From assembly GCF_003265705.1 (NCBI RefSeq), contig NW_020312788.1:1556405-1620404 (forward strand): DNA of 64,000 nt, given 5' to 3'. A program made the position numbers and the translations under genes. Under the pieces are notes generated by a model that was given only the letters and a program-made list of their open reading frames with translations, was not told where the DNA came from and did not search any database. Every line of letters begins with the position of its first letter. Position 1 is the stretch's first letter. Positions 52,701-63,415 of this stretch are shown piece by piece. This stretch comes from Callorhinus ursinus. Its lineage: Eukaryota; Chordata; Mammalia; Carnivora; Otariidae.

Positions 52701-55700
52701 TTAAAGCTCAAAACCAGCACTGGCCAAAGCTGGGTATAACCGACACAGGGTTACCCTTCCCAAGGATGATTAGATATAACCAGGAATCAAACTTCAAGGT
52801 GAAAGTATAACTAAAACTTTGGAATTTCAGACACAGCTAGTGTGAGTGTGGCGGGGGGAGGTACTTCAGTGTATGAGGGTCTCCCATTCTACTCAAGGTG
52901 AAGGCAAGAACACATATGGCTTTCTTTAACTTTGGACCCACCATGGAAGCATTTCTTTTCAGCAAGCGTGTTTCAGATATGATTTTTTAAAACAGCAATA
53001 AAGTAATAAACTTTCATCTTCATGGAAATATGCTCTTAACTATGTAACCATGACAACTGTTATCTCATCATTAAGAAAGAGAGGCAGAAATGTATCCAGG
53101 TTAACAACAGCTGCTACAGTATTTGAACCTTCCTTGTTTCTTTAATAGGAAAGGAGTCAGGAGGACATTGAGGACCATCCTGGGGAGGAGACCAGGAAGG
53201 GGGTCAAGCTCAGGCAGAGTCCAAAACCAGAACAGCAAGAGCAGTGGGCTCTAAGCCCCCTGTCCCCCTCTACCAACTACTACTGAACCTTCGGGCATGC
53301 AGGAGGGCAGACGTGATGTAGTATGAAAGATATTTTTGCTCTGTCAAAGTTGACATGTTCCTTTATAACGATCTTCATTATGACAATAATGAACAATGAA
53401 TAATGACAATAATACCTACAACAACAATTCCTAAGGCTTACTGAGTGCTTACTCTGCTCCAGACACTGTTCGACACACCTCACATGCATAAATTCACTTA
53501 ATCCTCTCAAAACACCAACAAGGAAATGGAAAGGCGGGATTTGGACCCAAGCAGTCTGGCTTTAGGAGCAACGGTGCCTGATCACAAGACTGGTCTGCCT
53601 CTTGGGCTTCCTGCTTGTCGTCCGACGATCACACCAGGTCAGATTCCCAGACCAGGTCAGATTCCCACACCCTCACTAGTATTAAAACAGAAACAGAAAG
53701 GCCTGGGAAGGAACACTGGGAATAAAATGACACAAATTTAGAAACAACCTACCAGTTGCTTTTGTGCAACTCCCCAGCACAAATGAGTAAAGGGAATTAA
53801 GTAAGATTTCAGTTTAACTTTTTTTTTGCCAGTGGGAGGGAAGGAGAGCAAGGCTAATCCAGTACTGAACACAGCAGAAAATACAGTGTTTATCAGACAG
53901 ACATTGAAACCCAACAGTGTGCCTGGCTGTGTGGGCCACATGAGGGAGGGGAGGGGGTCTACCCCTATCTTTTACCCTCAGAACCAAGACCTGAATCACA
54001 AAAAGCACGGGCAATCTGTCTCTAGTTTTTGAGAATGTAATTTGTTATACTCTGTAGGGACCGAAACTTTCAAGGTTTTAATGAAAGACCTTTGAAAAGA
54101 GAGAGATGATCCGATAGTGGGAGGGAAAAAGAATATTTAAAAGGAGAACTGAAAATGGTTTAACTTCAAGAGCAAGCAAAAATGAGTAATTGAATATGAA
54201 TAAAACCACCCAACTTTCTCTTTTCGTTTAGTCTTTGACTTAAATATAAATTCTTAAGACCTGAAGCAAGATCTAGGCTTGAAAGAGCTGTAAAGTAGAA
54301 TTGCACTGTTTTCTTATGTAAGTGATATTTTTCTAGTCTGAGGAGCACACTCTAATCACATAACCTCAGACAAGTTGGGGACTTCTCTACTATGCTTCTA
54401 CTTGGAACATTTTGTCCACCATTATTTATATAATCTATTATAGTTCCTAGATAGCATTCCAAAGCGATACATTCTTTTTAAAGTTCTTTGCAAGAGAATT
54501 TAGACCACTGGTCTAACCTGAACACCTAAAAATTTATAGAATAAATATAATCTATACTTACCTTTAATCATATTTGCAATAGGAATCCATTTCTCTTTTA
54601 ATGGATCATAAAACTCGGCCTCTTCTGCAGGAGCCCCTTTTCTGTAACCGCCTAAAGCGTAGACACAGCCCCCCAAGGTGACTGCACAGTGGTAGTACCT
54701 GGCATTGAGCATTGGCAAACCTTCTGTCCATTCATCACTTTCACTGTTATAGATCCACACTGTGTCAAGAGCTTCTATGTTATCTGTCCTATAACCCCCA
54801 GTTACATAAATGTTGGGTCCCAAACATGTAACACCATAGCTCTCCCTAGTATAGTCTGGTATTTCTGCTCCCTGAATCCAAACATTTGTCAGAGGATCCC
54901 ATATGTGAACCTCTGATAAAGGATGCCAGTAATAGCCTCCAATGATGTACATTGTGGCTGTGGACCTCTGGGAAATCTCTTTATGCAGGGGATTCAGAGC
55001 ATTGTATATTAGAGATCGTATCTTATTTTCGGTTAGTAGGCAGCTTCTTTGAAGACCTAAAGCTGTTTTTAAATACACTGGATCTATATCTATGTTTACA
55101 TAGCTTAGTACGTTATACAGGCATTCAATTCGATTTTCCACATCATGAGCAGTCCACTTAATAACAGGCTCTATGATAGCTTCTTCTTTCCAAACACTGA
55201 GATTCTTTCTGGACAATATAAAGAGAAACTTTTCAAGGCTGATTTCCAGAAATTCTTCTTGTTGCCACACTTCCTTAAACCTTGAACATAGAATTCTTCG
55301 AGATTCCTTCTCTAGTTCTGGACACATGTGAAATTCTGCAAAGGAGTGCATTCCAATACAATTATCAATATCCAAGTGCCTTACCAAAAACTGCTCACAA
55401 GCTTTCTTTACTGAAAGGAACTGTAGCAGATCTGCTGCTTCAAGCAGGCTTTGAACATTTCTTTTAGTTATTTCAATCTGGGAAGTGTATGCATAATTCA
55501 CAAGGCCTTCCAAAATATCATGGTGGATGCCAGAGATTTTTATTTTATTTTTAAATTTTTCTTTCATATCAGCTGTGAACATTGCCTTAAAATAATTGCT
55601 GCAAGCAGCTAAAACAGCTCGGTGACAATGGAAAATTATGCCTGAAGGACACTGAAGGGTAATATCAGTAAATAATCCATCCAAGTAAAATGTTCTGAAT

Positions 55701-55774
55701 GCATCTAGAAAATCCACTGGATGCGCTGTATCCTTGAAAAGGTAAATATAATCTTCTTGTCCTTTTAGAGCCAT
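43471..55774 (-). CDS. KLHL23: KLHL23, BTB-BACK-Kelch protein
   Basis: Kelch-like family member; such proteins usually serve as substrate adaptors of cullin-3 ubiquitin ligases, binding CUL3 through BTB/BACK and substrates through the Kelch propeller. Three coding exons join in phase: 54562-55774, 51124-51276 and 43471-43781. They total 1677 nt, giving 558 aa, the human length. Seen: BTB about residues 34-137 ([21 protein letters not shown]), BACK about 138-240 with [10 protein letters not shown], then six Kelch blades marked by IIGG 277, VTGG 324, ALGG 373, VIGG 420, LVGG and VTGG. The start ATG at 55774 has a strong context, gccATGG, directly after a splice acceptor; an in-frame ATG five codons upstream lies in the intron. 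Identity is very secure; KLHL23's own substrate is not evident from sequence. Confidence 0.96.
44800..45130 (+). mobile_element. L2 3' end, KLHL23 intron
   Basis: Reads ggactttgcacagccgcctc, ctcccctgaccaccctgcct, gcacttctcactgtctgatg and aaggactcaataaaaagtct. Confidence 0.65.
46110..46313 (-). mobile_element. CAN-SINE, KLHL23 intron
   Basis: Flanked by atgatttagactttttt. Confidence 0.92.
46490..47510 (+). mobile_element. L2 fragment, about 1 kb, KLHL23 intron
   Basis: Matches the remembered L2 3' kilobase in order: aatgacacccagatctctaa, tctcacctggtgtattacaa, attcaaagccctccatgaaa, ttctgggctcctggagcagt, ctcaataaatgttatcttga. Confidence 0.7.
48027..48222 (+). mobile_element. CAN-SINE, KLHL23 intron
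   Basis: Tail reads AATACAATCTT, so its poly(A) signal is mutated; flanks atatctta / ataccttaa. Confidence 0.92.
48650..48905 (+). mobile_element. MIR, nearly full length
   Basis: Reads tgcctggatttgaactccac, aaaatgagataacagtagta, attgctgtgaggtttaaata and tactaaataaatgttagcta. Confidence 0.65.
49215..49440 (+). mobile_element. MIR, nearly full length
   Basis: Reads gaatcctggtctaccacttc, atgtaaaatgggggtaaatc and gacctatagaaagtgttcaa. Confidence 0.6.
49881..50745 (-). mobile_element. L1 3' end (5'-truncated), KLHL23 intron
   Basis: Reads as L1 on the minus strand, sense to KLHL23. It has an ORF2 C-terminal frame ([20 protein letters not shown]) and a T-rich stretch at the low-coordinate end. 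Flanks agactagtgctttt (49864) and agactagtactttt (50745) look like a target-site duplication. Confidence 0.85.
51124..51276 (-). CDS. KLHL23: KLHL23 exon: Kelch blade 4
   Basis: Acceptor actcag, donor gtaatt. Encodes [20 protein letters not shown] through ITSSPHP. Several CpG codons (GCG, ATCGGC) survive. Confidence 0.94.
51884..52082 (+). mobile_element. CAN-SINE, KLHL23 intron
   Basis: 'gaccctcttccctctcgtgc' variant; flanks aaaaagagtcagaaa / aaaaagagtccgaaa. Confidence 0.93.
53425..53540 (+). mobile_element. MIR/L2-like fragment, KLHL23 intron
   Basis: Reads gcttactgagtgcttactct and attcacttaatcctctcaaa. Confidence 0.4.
53632..53670 (+). repeat. 18-bp tandem duplication, KLHL23 intron
   Basis: accaggtcagattcccaga is followed by accaggtcagattcccaca. 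Confidence 0.9.
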
Positions 55775-55776
55775 GG
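54562..55776 (-). CDS. KLHL23: KLHL23 main coding exon: BTB, BACK, Kelch 1-3
   Basis: The acceptor attgcag is followed by CC then ATG (55774). The exon encodes residues 1-404 plus one base. The donor is gtaagt at 54561. The frame stays open a further 20 codons into the intron, to 54500; this would give a protein with three blades if the intron were retained. Confidence 0.95.
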
Positions 55777-55993
55777 CTGCAATAAACATGAAATAAACGT
55801 GTTTTCAGTTTTGCAGATTACCGCAAATAATCAATGCTAAATACACCAATCCTTATGATGACTGATTAGCATCGCATATACTCCAAACCTAGACTAAGTT
55901 CAGCATTCTAAGTAACAAACCCAAAATGTGGATAGACTATTTCGTAATTTATGTGGTCAATTTAAATTCCGGGTAGCTTGAAGCCTGAAACGA

Positions 55994-56005
55994 GCCCCCC
56001 CCCCC
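55994..56005 (+). repeat. C homopolymer (12)
   Basis: Run of twelve C followed by GGGG at the left edge of the KLHL23 CpG island. Confidence 0.9.
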
Positions 56006-56049
56006 CGGGGTTTCAGTAATCTTTTAAAGACGAAATATTGATTTGCTAC

Positions 56050-57080
56050 CCCATTCACCCAGTCTCCGAAATCGGACTCGAGCTGGCGGTCCGAGAGAGA
56101 GAAGCCCCGCTTGGCAAACCAACTGTCCGAAGGGTCACCCTACTAGAGACCGGACTTTGGCCGTCTCGGCTCGGCCCCAATTCAACCTTCTTTCACTAGC
56201 TCCATCTCCCTTGCCAGTCGCATCGAGCTGCGGAGGATCGAAATATAATTGGAAAAGAAGAAATCTTGGAAAAGGGAAACCCTGTACCTTTCCGCTTAAG
56301 AAAGGAGAGAAAAGAAAGCGGCCGGGCCGCGGCCCCTGCACCCCCGCGCGCCCTCCCCCGCGGCTGCCGCAGGGGTTTCCGCGCGCCGCGCGCCGCGCGC
56401 CCCGCGCCTGGGCCCCGGGCCCGCGTTCCCGCCCGGAGACCGCCCCGCCCCGGCCCTGGCGCGGGGAGTCGACTCGAGGGCGCCGCGCGCCGCCCGCCGG
56501 GCCGGGTGTCCGCGTCCCTCTGCCCCGGGACGCCGCACAGGTGTGGGGAGGGCGCCGCGGGCGGCCCCGCGCTCGGCCCGGCCCGGCGCCCGCGCGGCCA
56601 TTGTCTCCGCGCCTCTGCCGCGGGCGGGCTCGGGAGGCGGCGCGGCCTCGCTCTCCCGCGCCCGGCCCCGCTGGCTCCCCCTCGGCTGGCCCCGGGCGGC
56701 GGGGCCGCGGGGCACCTACCTCCGGCGGCGGCTCCGGGACGCGGTGCTGGCCGACAGGCTAGCGGCGAGCGGGGGCGGGGGCGCCTCCGGACCCTCTGAC
56801 CATCTTTGGAAGAGGCGCGGCGGAGGGTGCCTGCTAGTGCAGCTCCAGCCCACAAGCGGCTCCTATTTTGGTGCCCCGGCTGCTCCCCGCCTCCAACCCA
56901 ACAGCCCCCCGCGCGGCCTGGGCGCGGGGCCACTCGCGGGAACTCCCGGGTGGCGGGGCCGCGCTGCGAGCAGGGGCGGGGCGGGGGGGGTACGGGCACG
57001 CGGCTGCGGCCCCTTCCCGGCGGTTCCTCCGCGCAGCAGGTGGGAAGGCTGCTCTGAGGAGACCGCTTGCGCGACTACTT
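56050..57080 (-). promoter_or_regulatory. KLHL23: KLHL23 CpG-island promoter
   Basis: Extremely GC- and CpG-rich, starting about 280 bases upstream of the first coding exon. It contains runs such as GCGCGCCGCGCGCC near 56385. A plausible first-exon donor on minus, GGAG/GTAGGT, is at 56720-56719. Frames of up to 267 codons here on both strands are composition artefacts. Confidence 0.75.
56720..56850 (-). other. KLHL23: KLHL23 noncoding first exon (inferred; upper bound uncertain)
   Basis: Only the donor GGAG/GTAGGT at 56720 is supported. Splicing to the acceptor before 55776 would leave ATG as the first codon of exon 2. The start site is a guess. Confidence 0.4.
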
Positions 57081-57599
57081 TCCCCTCTCTCCCTGGGTCT
57101 GGGTCTTAAACACAGCACACACCCCCGAGCGTTTTCGGTCTAGACAAACTCCCGAATTAAGACCACCTGTGGGGGCTGGAGGGGTTTGCCTTTCCCCCCT
57201 CCTTCGGTAGCTCTCACCAGCCCACGCCCTAGAGGGAGAGATGGGGGGGAAAGTGTGGAGAGAATGCTGCAAACCTTAAAGGTCTGGGCTCGAGGTGGCC
57301 TTGAGAATGCCAGAAGTAGCTGCCGCTTTCCCACGAACACCATCCCGCCCCCCAGCAGAGACCTCAGGAGGGAGCCCCTGGGGCTGATTTGCTCACCAAC
57401 CTGGAAGCTTTCAGAAAAAACGGAGAGCAGCCAGGGTGAAGGATTCAGCTTAAGGTATTTAGAGCAGAGTAGCTGGAAGAAGCAGCCTCTAGTCTTTCTT
57501 CCTGGTGACAGCAAGTCCCATCAAAGATGTCCATGTGCTACACCAGAAGGTTCATTTTGTTCTTCCAGCAAAAGCCAGTATCAAATCTTATCATTTATA

Positions 57600-57715
57600 A
57601 TTCATTCATTTGCAAGTTTTTATTGAGGGTCTGATAGGGCTAGGCTCTGGTGCCTAGAGCTCCTACGGAGCTTACAGTCTAGCTATGGTAAGGGAGGAAA
57701 GAGACCAGGATGAAA
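57600..57715 (+). mobile_element. L2-like tail fragment
   Basis: Reads agtttttattgagggtctga, taggctctggtgcctagagc and gagcttacagtctagctatg. Confidence 0.45.
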
Positions 57716-57775
57716 TGAACACCAGAAGCCCAGTGTGTTTCTCGGAGTATGGTCTGAGAGAGAGAATATGCAAAT

Positions 57776-58200
57776 GTGGGCAATGGCCAAACTGTATGTG
57801 AACACAGAACTCTGAACCATGTAAGAAGCCCAGGAAGCCACACCATAACCTCTGCAGCCGGACCAGAACAGTCAGGACATCCTCAAGGACTACCAACTTC
57901 CCTATTTTTGCTGGACTTCCAATTCAGGACCAACCAGGGAAAACCAATATGCTCCCCAAACCAAATCACATAGAAAACCCCCTGCTTCTAGTAGCCCTCC
58001 TCCAGCTTTCCCAGGCCAACAACCTCCAATCAGAAGATACCTGAGACCTTCCTCCTTTTTTCAGTTTTCTAAAGTTTTCCCACTCCCCTGCCTGCCTTTG
58101 AGCCTCTGCCAAAAACAAGTGATGGTGGCTGACTCTGTTGCTATAGCAAGAGCTGAATAAATAACATCTGCTTGTTCTCATTTGGGTGGTTTTAGTTTCA
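57776..58200 (+). mobile_element. Possible solo LTR of an endogenous retrovirus
   Basis: The segment ends tgttgctatagcaagagctg followed by AATAAA and a tgcttgttctcat run, like the R/U5 of ERV1-class LTRs. Boundaries and family are unclear; no internal viral genes are present. Confidence 0.35.
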
Positions 58201-58335
58201 TTCTACAGGTCAATCTTAATGACACAGTACCCCACAAACACCACCACCACCCAGACTTCTCTGAGGTGGAGACCTAGGAATCTGTATTCTATTTAAGGGG
58301 CGGTGATTCTTTTTGCACATTTAGAAGAATGGATG

Positions 58336-58472
58336 TTGGACCCAAAATGGAAGGAACAAAATAAGGTTCAATACCTCAACATCTGGTAAACAGTTTGGTA
58401 GAGCATTGGACCCAAAATGGAAGAAAAACAAAACATTCAATATCTCAACATCTGGTAAACAGTTTGGTAGAG
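58336..58472 (+). repeat. 70-bp tandem duplication
   Basis: ttggacccaaaatggaag ... cagtttggtagag occurs at 58336-58403 and again at 58406-58472 with a few changes. Confidence 0.93.
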
Positions 58473-58489
58473 AAGAAAAGTATACGAGA

Positions 58490-58700
58490 TTTTGTTTTAT
58501 GCTTAAGGTTCATCTCTGCCACTTTTGTAACATACAGCCTTAAGCAAGTCACTAAATTTCTCTGATCTTTAGTTTTCTGATATGTAAAACAGAAAATACC
58601 ACACTCTTCTCAACCTAAGATTATCGGAAAGACAAAATAAAATTACAAATGTGAGAGCGTGTTGGATGTGGCATATAAATGTTATATATGAAAGCTATTA
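58490..58700 (+). mobile_element. MIR fragment
   Basis: Reads catctctgccacttttgtaa, ttaagcaagtcactaaattt and tgatatgtaaaacagaaaat. Confidence 0.5.
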
Positions 58701-58790
58701 TAATGAAAGGATATTTATACTTAATTCTCCATCACAACCTCAACTGGGAAATTAGTATTTTTACACATGTCTTCAAAAAATTATAAACTT

Positions 58791-58971
58791 TGGGTGCCTG
58801 GGTGGCTCAGTTGGTTAAGCGATGCCCTTCGGCTCAGGTCATGATCCTGGAGTCCCAGGATTGAGTCCCGCATGGCACTTCCTGCTCAGCAGGGAGTCTG
58901 CTTCTCCCTCTGACCCTCTCATGCTCTCTCTCATTCTCTCTCTCAAATAAATAAATAAAATCTTTAAAAAA
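58791..58971 (+). mobile_element. CAN-SINE
   Basis: 'gaccctctcatgctctc' variant; flanked by aaaaaattataaacttt. Confidence 0.93.
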
Positions 58972-59300
58972 ATTATAAACTTTGTAGTTAGTTGTGATTA
59001 TAGACAGCTTGTCCTTCATGACTGATAGGAATGTTATTGTTGGTGCTATCATTCAAGGCCATGATTGTGACTGATTGAAGATGGGGCATTATTTCCATGT
59101 TTGTCACTGAAGTGTCACAGATGACTATGATGCCAATTTTGATGCAAAGAAAATACTATAGACTCCACCTAACTAAGAGCAGGGGCTTCTAGAATCAAGA
59201 GGGCATGGGATAAATTACTACTGAATAATAGAATTCACTATATTGTCATTGGTGCGGTCTTTTCAGATTGCTGTACAGACCAATTAAAACTTTTGCTTCG

Positions 59301-59498
59301 GGAACACCTGGGCGGTTCAGTCGGTTGAGCATCTGCCTTTGGCTCAGGTCGTGGTCCCAGGATCCTGGGATGGAGCCCCACGTCAGGCTCCCTGCTCAGT
59401 GGGGAGTCTGCTTTTCCTTCTCTGCCTGCCCCTCCCCCTGCTTGTGCTCTCTCTCTTTCTCTCAAATAAAGACATAAAATCTTAAAAAAAAAAAAAAA
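59301..59498 (+). mobile_element. CAN-SINE
   Basis: Flanked by aaaacttttgcttc. Confidence 0.92.
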
Positions 59499-60858
59499 CT
59501 TTTGCTTCCATTGCCTGACGTTTCCTGGTTGTGAATTATTACTTAAAAGTGTATATGTTACACATCAATTATATCTCAATTTTTTAAAATGCCAAAAAAA
59601 GTGTCTATGAGTATATATTAGACTGCCTCAACTTGCCAAAGGAAGAGCAGGTCCTGTAGGGGACTGCCAGAGCAATTTCTCTTTACCACATGCTTTGTCA
59701 AAGAGACCACTGCAAATGCTAATAGATTTGATGCACTCAGAAACATATAATTAGCATTCATAAGTTAAATAAAGTAATGACACTGTTCAAGAAAACAAAT
59801 GTGCCATCTGTGAATTCAAGTCTTAAGGAAATAAAGAGCCACCATGGAGATGAGATATAAATGACTCTTGGCAGATATTGTGCTTGGCATGGAGTTAGAT
59901 GCCTTTTGACATCACGTTTTGCTTTTCAAAAGACCCTTGGTTTCTAAAAATAACAATTTTATTTATTGTTTTTACTGTATTAGTACATCTTTCCACTAAG
60001 TATTGCTATGTCATTAAATGTTTGATATGCTGATTGTGATGTCATTATCAATGTGTGTAAATGATAGATATATACAGGAAGTTTTGTATACTTCATTTAC
60101 ATACTGGATTAAATAAGTTGCTGCTAAGTATAAAATAGTAGGTATAATTTATAAGGCCACCACATACAGCTCTGTAAGTTGTGCACTGCCTGCTTCCAGC
60201 TCATTCCCCTCAAGTAGAGTGCAGTGTGAACACTGTCCTTAGGAGTTGTACAGTACACAACGAGCGCAGGTGTATAATAGCTGCCTTAGAGCTGATAACA
60301 TCTGGCAAAGCTTTTGGGGTATGCTTCCTGGAAAATAAGAAAGTGAACATTCCAATGACTGGGTAAAGAGTACTTTTGTAAGTCAGAAGTTTTCGAATTC
60401 CTTGTTTTTAGCAAAAGTCAAAGAGCATTTTTGACAAATAACTTGGAAAGAATCCACAAAATGAGTGGTACTGCTATAATAAAATTCCTCTCATTCCCAT
60501 CTACTTGTCTATGTGAACACATTTTCTCATGGACTTTATCTACAGAAATGAAAAACAGGAATATCGTTGATCTAAACTCTGTCTCATTCCAACTGCAAGC
60601 AATACTTAGCCAAAGACATATGGCTTAAGTGAAAAGAAAATAGCCCAATTCATCAGATTGAAATAATTTTTGAAATTTTTACTTTTAATTTAAACACGTT
60701 TATGTTGTTTGAGCAATTATAATAATTGTAATGTTCATCAGCCCAGAATTCGTTTTACTACTTAAGAATAAAGGATATAAAGTAGTTTAAATTTTAATTT
60801 ATGTCCATTTTTGTAGCCGACAAGTTTAAAGAGGTGACTAACAAAAACTATAAAAGTA
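59499..60858. other. Intergenic, nothing recognised
   Basis: AT-rich; no exon or SINE. PHOSPHO2 coding sequence is not here. Confidence 0.45.
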
Positions 60859-61194
60859 TACAGACAATCCTTTCTTTGAATGGTTCCAACATGCATGAAT
60901 TTCAGTTACCATGGCTTAGTTAAATAACACCAAATCCCCTAAACAGGATTCAAATTTCAATTACTATGGTATATTAATTGTAATTGCACAAAATACAAAT
61001 TTCGCCCCTGCCTCTTCAATCCATGAGTCACCACATAAATAACAGATGAACATCCTGGTCAGTGACTAATCATGTTTCTTCTTTCAAAATCACTGGTGAT
61101 TGGGCACTGTGCATTTCTTATTCAGTTCACATGCAGACAGCAAAGCTTGTAGTTGTCTTATCTCCATGTCTGCCAGTGGTAAATGTAGGTAATA

Positions 61195-61386
61195 TTTTTT
61201 TATTAACGATTTTATTTATTTGTCAGAGACAGAGCACGTGTGCATGCGTGAGCACAGCAAGGAGTAGAGGGAGAAGCAGGTCCCAAGCAGAGCAAAGTGC
61301 CTGACCCGGGACTCAATCCAGGACCCTGAGATCATGACCTGGGCCGAAGGCAGACGCTTCACTGACTGAGCCACCCAGGTGTCCCT
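61195..61386 (-). mobile_element. CAN-SINE in DNA transposon
   Basis: Flanks gtaggtaatatttt / gtgtgtaatatttt. Confidence 0.9.
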
Positions 61387-61946
61387 GTGTGTAATATTTT
61401 ACAAAAAATAGATCATTGAAAGAGGACATTGGCCAGCAAAGAAATGAAGGATCCTGCCACAAGTGAAATTTGAATTGAATAGAATGAAAGTCTAGAAGAA
61501 ACCACTGACCATGGGAATGTAGACACTGCCACCACTCGAGAGAGTATGGCTATGCAGCCGGTGGAAATTGCTGCAGGCCAACTTAGTGACTTAAGGGAGG
61601 AAACTGGTTGTTGACAAAAAGAATGAAGATGTCCCAGAAGAAGAGATGTTGGCAAAAAACTTCATATTAAAGGAACTTATGGAGATTCTTCACAGCATTG
61701 AAAATGCAAAGGATAAAATGTTGGAAGCCGATCCAAACTTAGAAAAAGGTATGACAATTCACTAGGGCATAGACTCTGTATTGTAAATAGTATGACCAAA
61801 AGAAGGCAAGAACTGTTCAAACCACTCAGTAAAATTTTTTTACAAAGAAATACTTTCATCCTCAATGTTTCTAACTGCAGTGCACTAAGTAAATACTGAT
61901 ACTGCTATGTTTTTCATTTTCCTATACATTTGTAACTGATAGTAAG

Positions 61947-62145
61947 TTTTTTTTTTTAAGATTTTATTTATTTATTTGACAGAGAGAGACAAAGCGAGAG
62001 GGAGAACACAAGCAGGGGGAGTGGGAGAGGGAGAAGCAGGCTTCCCGCGGAGCAGAGAGCCCGATGTGGGGCTCCATCCCAGGACCCCGGAATCATGACC
62101 TGAGCTGAAGGCAGACACTTAATGACTGAGCCACCCAGGCGCCCC
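61947..62145 (-). mobile_element. CAN-SINE in DNA transposon
   Basis: Flanks gatagtaagttttt / cagtaagacagttttt. Confidence 0.92.
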
Positions 62146-62184
62146 AGTAAGACAGTTTTTAATGTTCTTTTTTTTTTTTAAGGT

Positions 62185-62384
62185 ATTTTTTTTTAAAGAT
62201 TTTATTTATTTATTTGACAGAGAGAGACACAGCGAGAGAGGGAACACAAGCAGGGGGAGTGGGAGAGGGAGAAGCAGGCTCCCCGCCGAGGAGGGAGCCC
62301 GATGTGGGGCTCGATCCCAGGACCCTGGGATCATGACCTGAGCCGAAGGCAGCTGCTTAACCAACTGAGCCACCCAGGCGCCCC
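62185..62384 (-). mobile_element. CAN-SINE in DNA transposon
   Basis: Near-identical to its neighbour about 40 bases away; flanked by gacagtttttaatgttctt. Confidence 0.93.
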
Positions 62385-62624
62385 GACAGTTTTTAATGTT
62401 CTTATCAAAAAATGTAAAGGTCACAAGACAATTAAAATGCTTCCCACTAATTATTAACATTACTCTGCACAGTAATCTTACATGGTCATTTTATGCTCCC
62501 ACACTCTGTGTGAAATGAGGACTGCCTGTATTTTCAGTAGGACAGCATTTTATGGGAGAAGTGGAACAGAAAAATGGGCTCAAGAAGAAAAAGGAAAGAG
62601 CTTAAAAATTTTCCACTGTTGAAT

Positions 62625-62815
62625 AAAAGGTACGGCACAGGGAATATAGTCAATGGTATGGTAATAGGGTTGCATGATGACAGATGGTAGCTACATTTGT
62701 GGTGTGCACAACATAATGTATAAGATTGTATAAACTTTTCCAATCACTATGTTGCATGCCTGAAACTAATGTAACATTGTGTGTCAATTATAATTCTATA
62801 AAAAAAGGGGAAAAA
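62625..62815 (+). mobile_element. L1 3'-terminal fragment
   Basis: Reads gcacagggaatatagtcaat, catgatgacagatggtagct and tgcctgaaactaatgtaaca, then A-rich. Confidence 0.65.
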
Positions 62816-62848
62816 ATTCACACTGTTAAAGAACAATTTATTTATGTC

Positions 62849-62959
62849 CTTTTTTTTTTAACGATTTTAAGTAATATCTACGCCCAACGTGGGGCTTCAA
62901 CCCACAGCCCCAAGATCAAGAGTTGCATGCTCCACTGACCGAGACAGCCAGGTGACCCT
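62849..62959 (-). mobile_element. CAN-SINE, short subtype
   Basis: About 110 bases: ctacgcccaacgtggggctt ... cagccaggtgacccttg. Confidence 0.85.
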
Positions 62960-63059
62960 TGTTTATGTATTTTTAAATGAATGATGGTTTCAAATTACTA
63001 TAGATAGCTTTTACTAAATAGATTTAAAAGTTATTTAAACTCCTATTAAAAAATCATCC

Positions 63060-63163
63060 CTGGATGGTTGGCTGGCTCAGTCAGTGGAGGGCACAACTTG
63101 ATCTTGGGGTTGTGGGTTTGAGCCCCATGTTTGGTGTAGAGATCACTTAAAAAAATCTTTTTT
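63060..63163 (+). mobile_element. CAN-SINE, short subtype
   Basis: Head ggttggctggctcagtcagt; its tail abuts the next SINE. Confidence 0.85.
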
Positions 63164-63368
63164 AGGGCGCCTGGGTGGCTCAGTTGGTTAAGCGACTGCC
63201 TTCGGCTCAGGTCATGATCCTGGAGTCCCGGGATCGAGTCCCACATCGGGCTCCCTGCTCAGCAGGGAGTCTGCTTCTCCCTCTGACCTTTCCCCCCCTC
63301 TCATGAACTCTCTCTCTCTCTCTCAATCTCTCTCTTAAATAAATAAATAAAATCTTTAAAAAAAAATC
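63164..63368 (+). mobile_element. CAN-SINE
   Basis: Landed in the tail of the preceding short copy; aaaaaaatcttttt repeats on both sides. Confidence 0.92.
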
Positions 63369-63415
63369 TTTTTTAAAAAAGTCATTCTTTATAATATATT
63401 AGAAATCACAACCTT

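Larger units (their letters stand above)
52083..54561. other. KLHL23 intron, largely unrecognised
   Basis: Apart from a small MIR/L2 piece and a short tandem duplication nothing is identified. Confidence 0.45.
60861..62528. mobile_element. Tigger/mariner-like DNA transposon remnant
   Basis: The left end CAGACAATCC and right end GGACTGCCTG are imperfect terminal inverted repeats, each flanked by TA (60859-60860, 62529-62530), the mariner-type target. After removal of three minus-strand CAN-SINEs about 1.1 kb remains. On the plus strand at about 61620-61750 a decayed frame reads EDVPEEEMLAKNFILKELME and ADPNLEK, resembling the C-terminal part of Tigger-type transposases. Family assignment is from memory. 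Confidence 0.6.

Noticed and set aside
56043..57143. Several open frames of 90-267 codons on both strands
   Set aside because: They overlap in many frames in a CpG island, are dominated by Arg/Pro/Gly/Ala and match no domain; they reflect base composition at the KLHL23 promoter.
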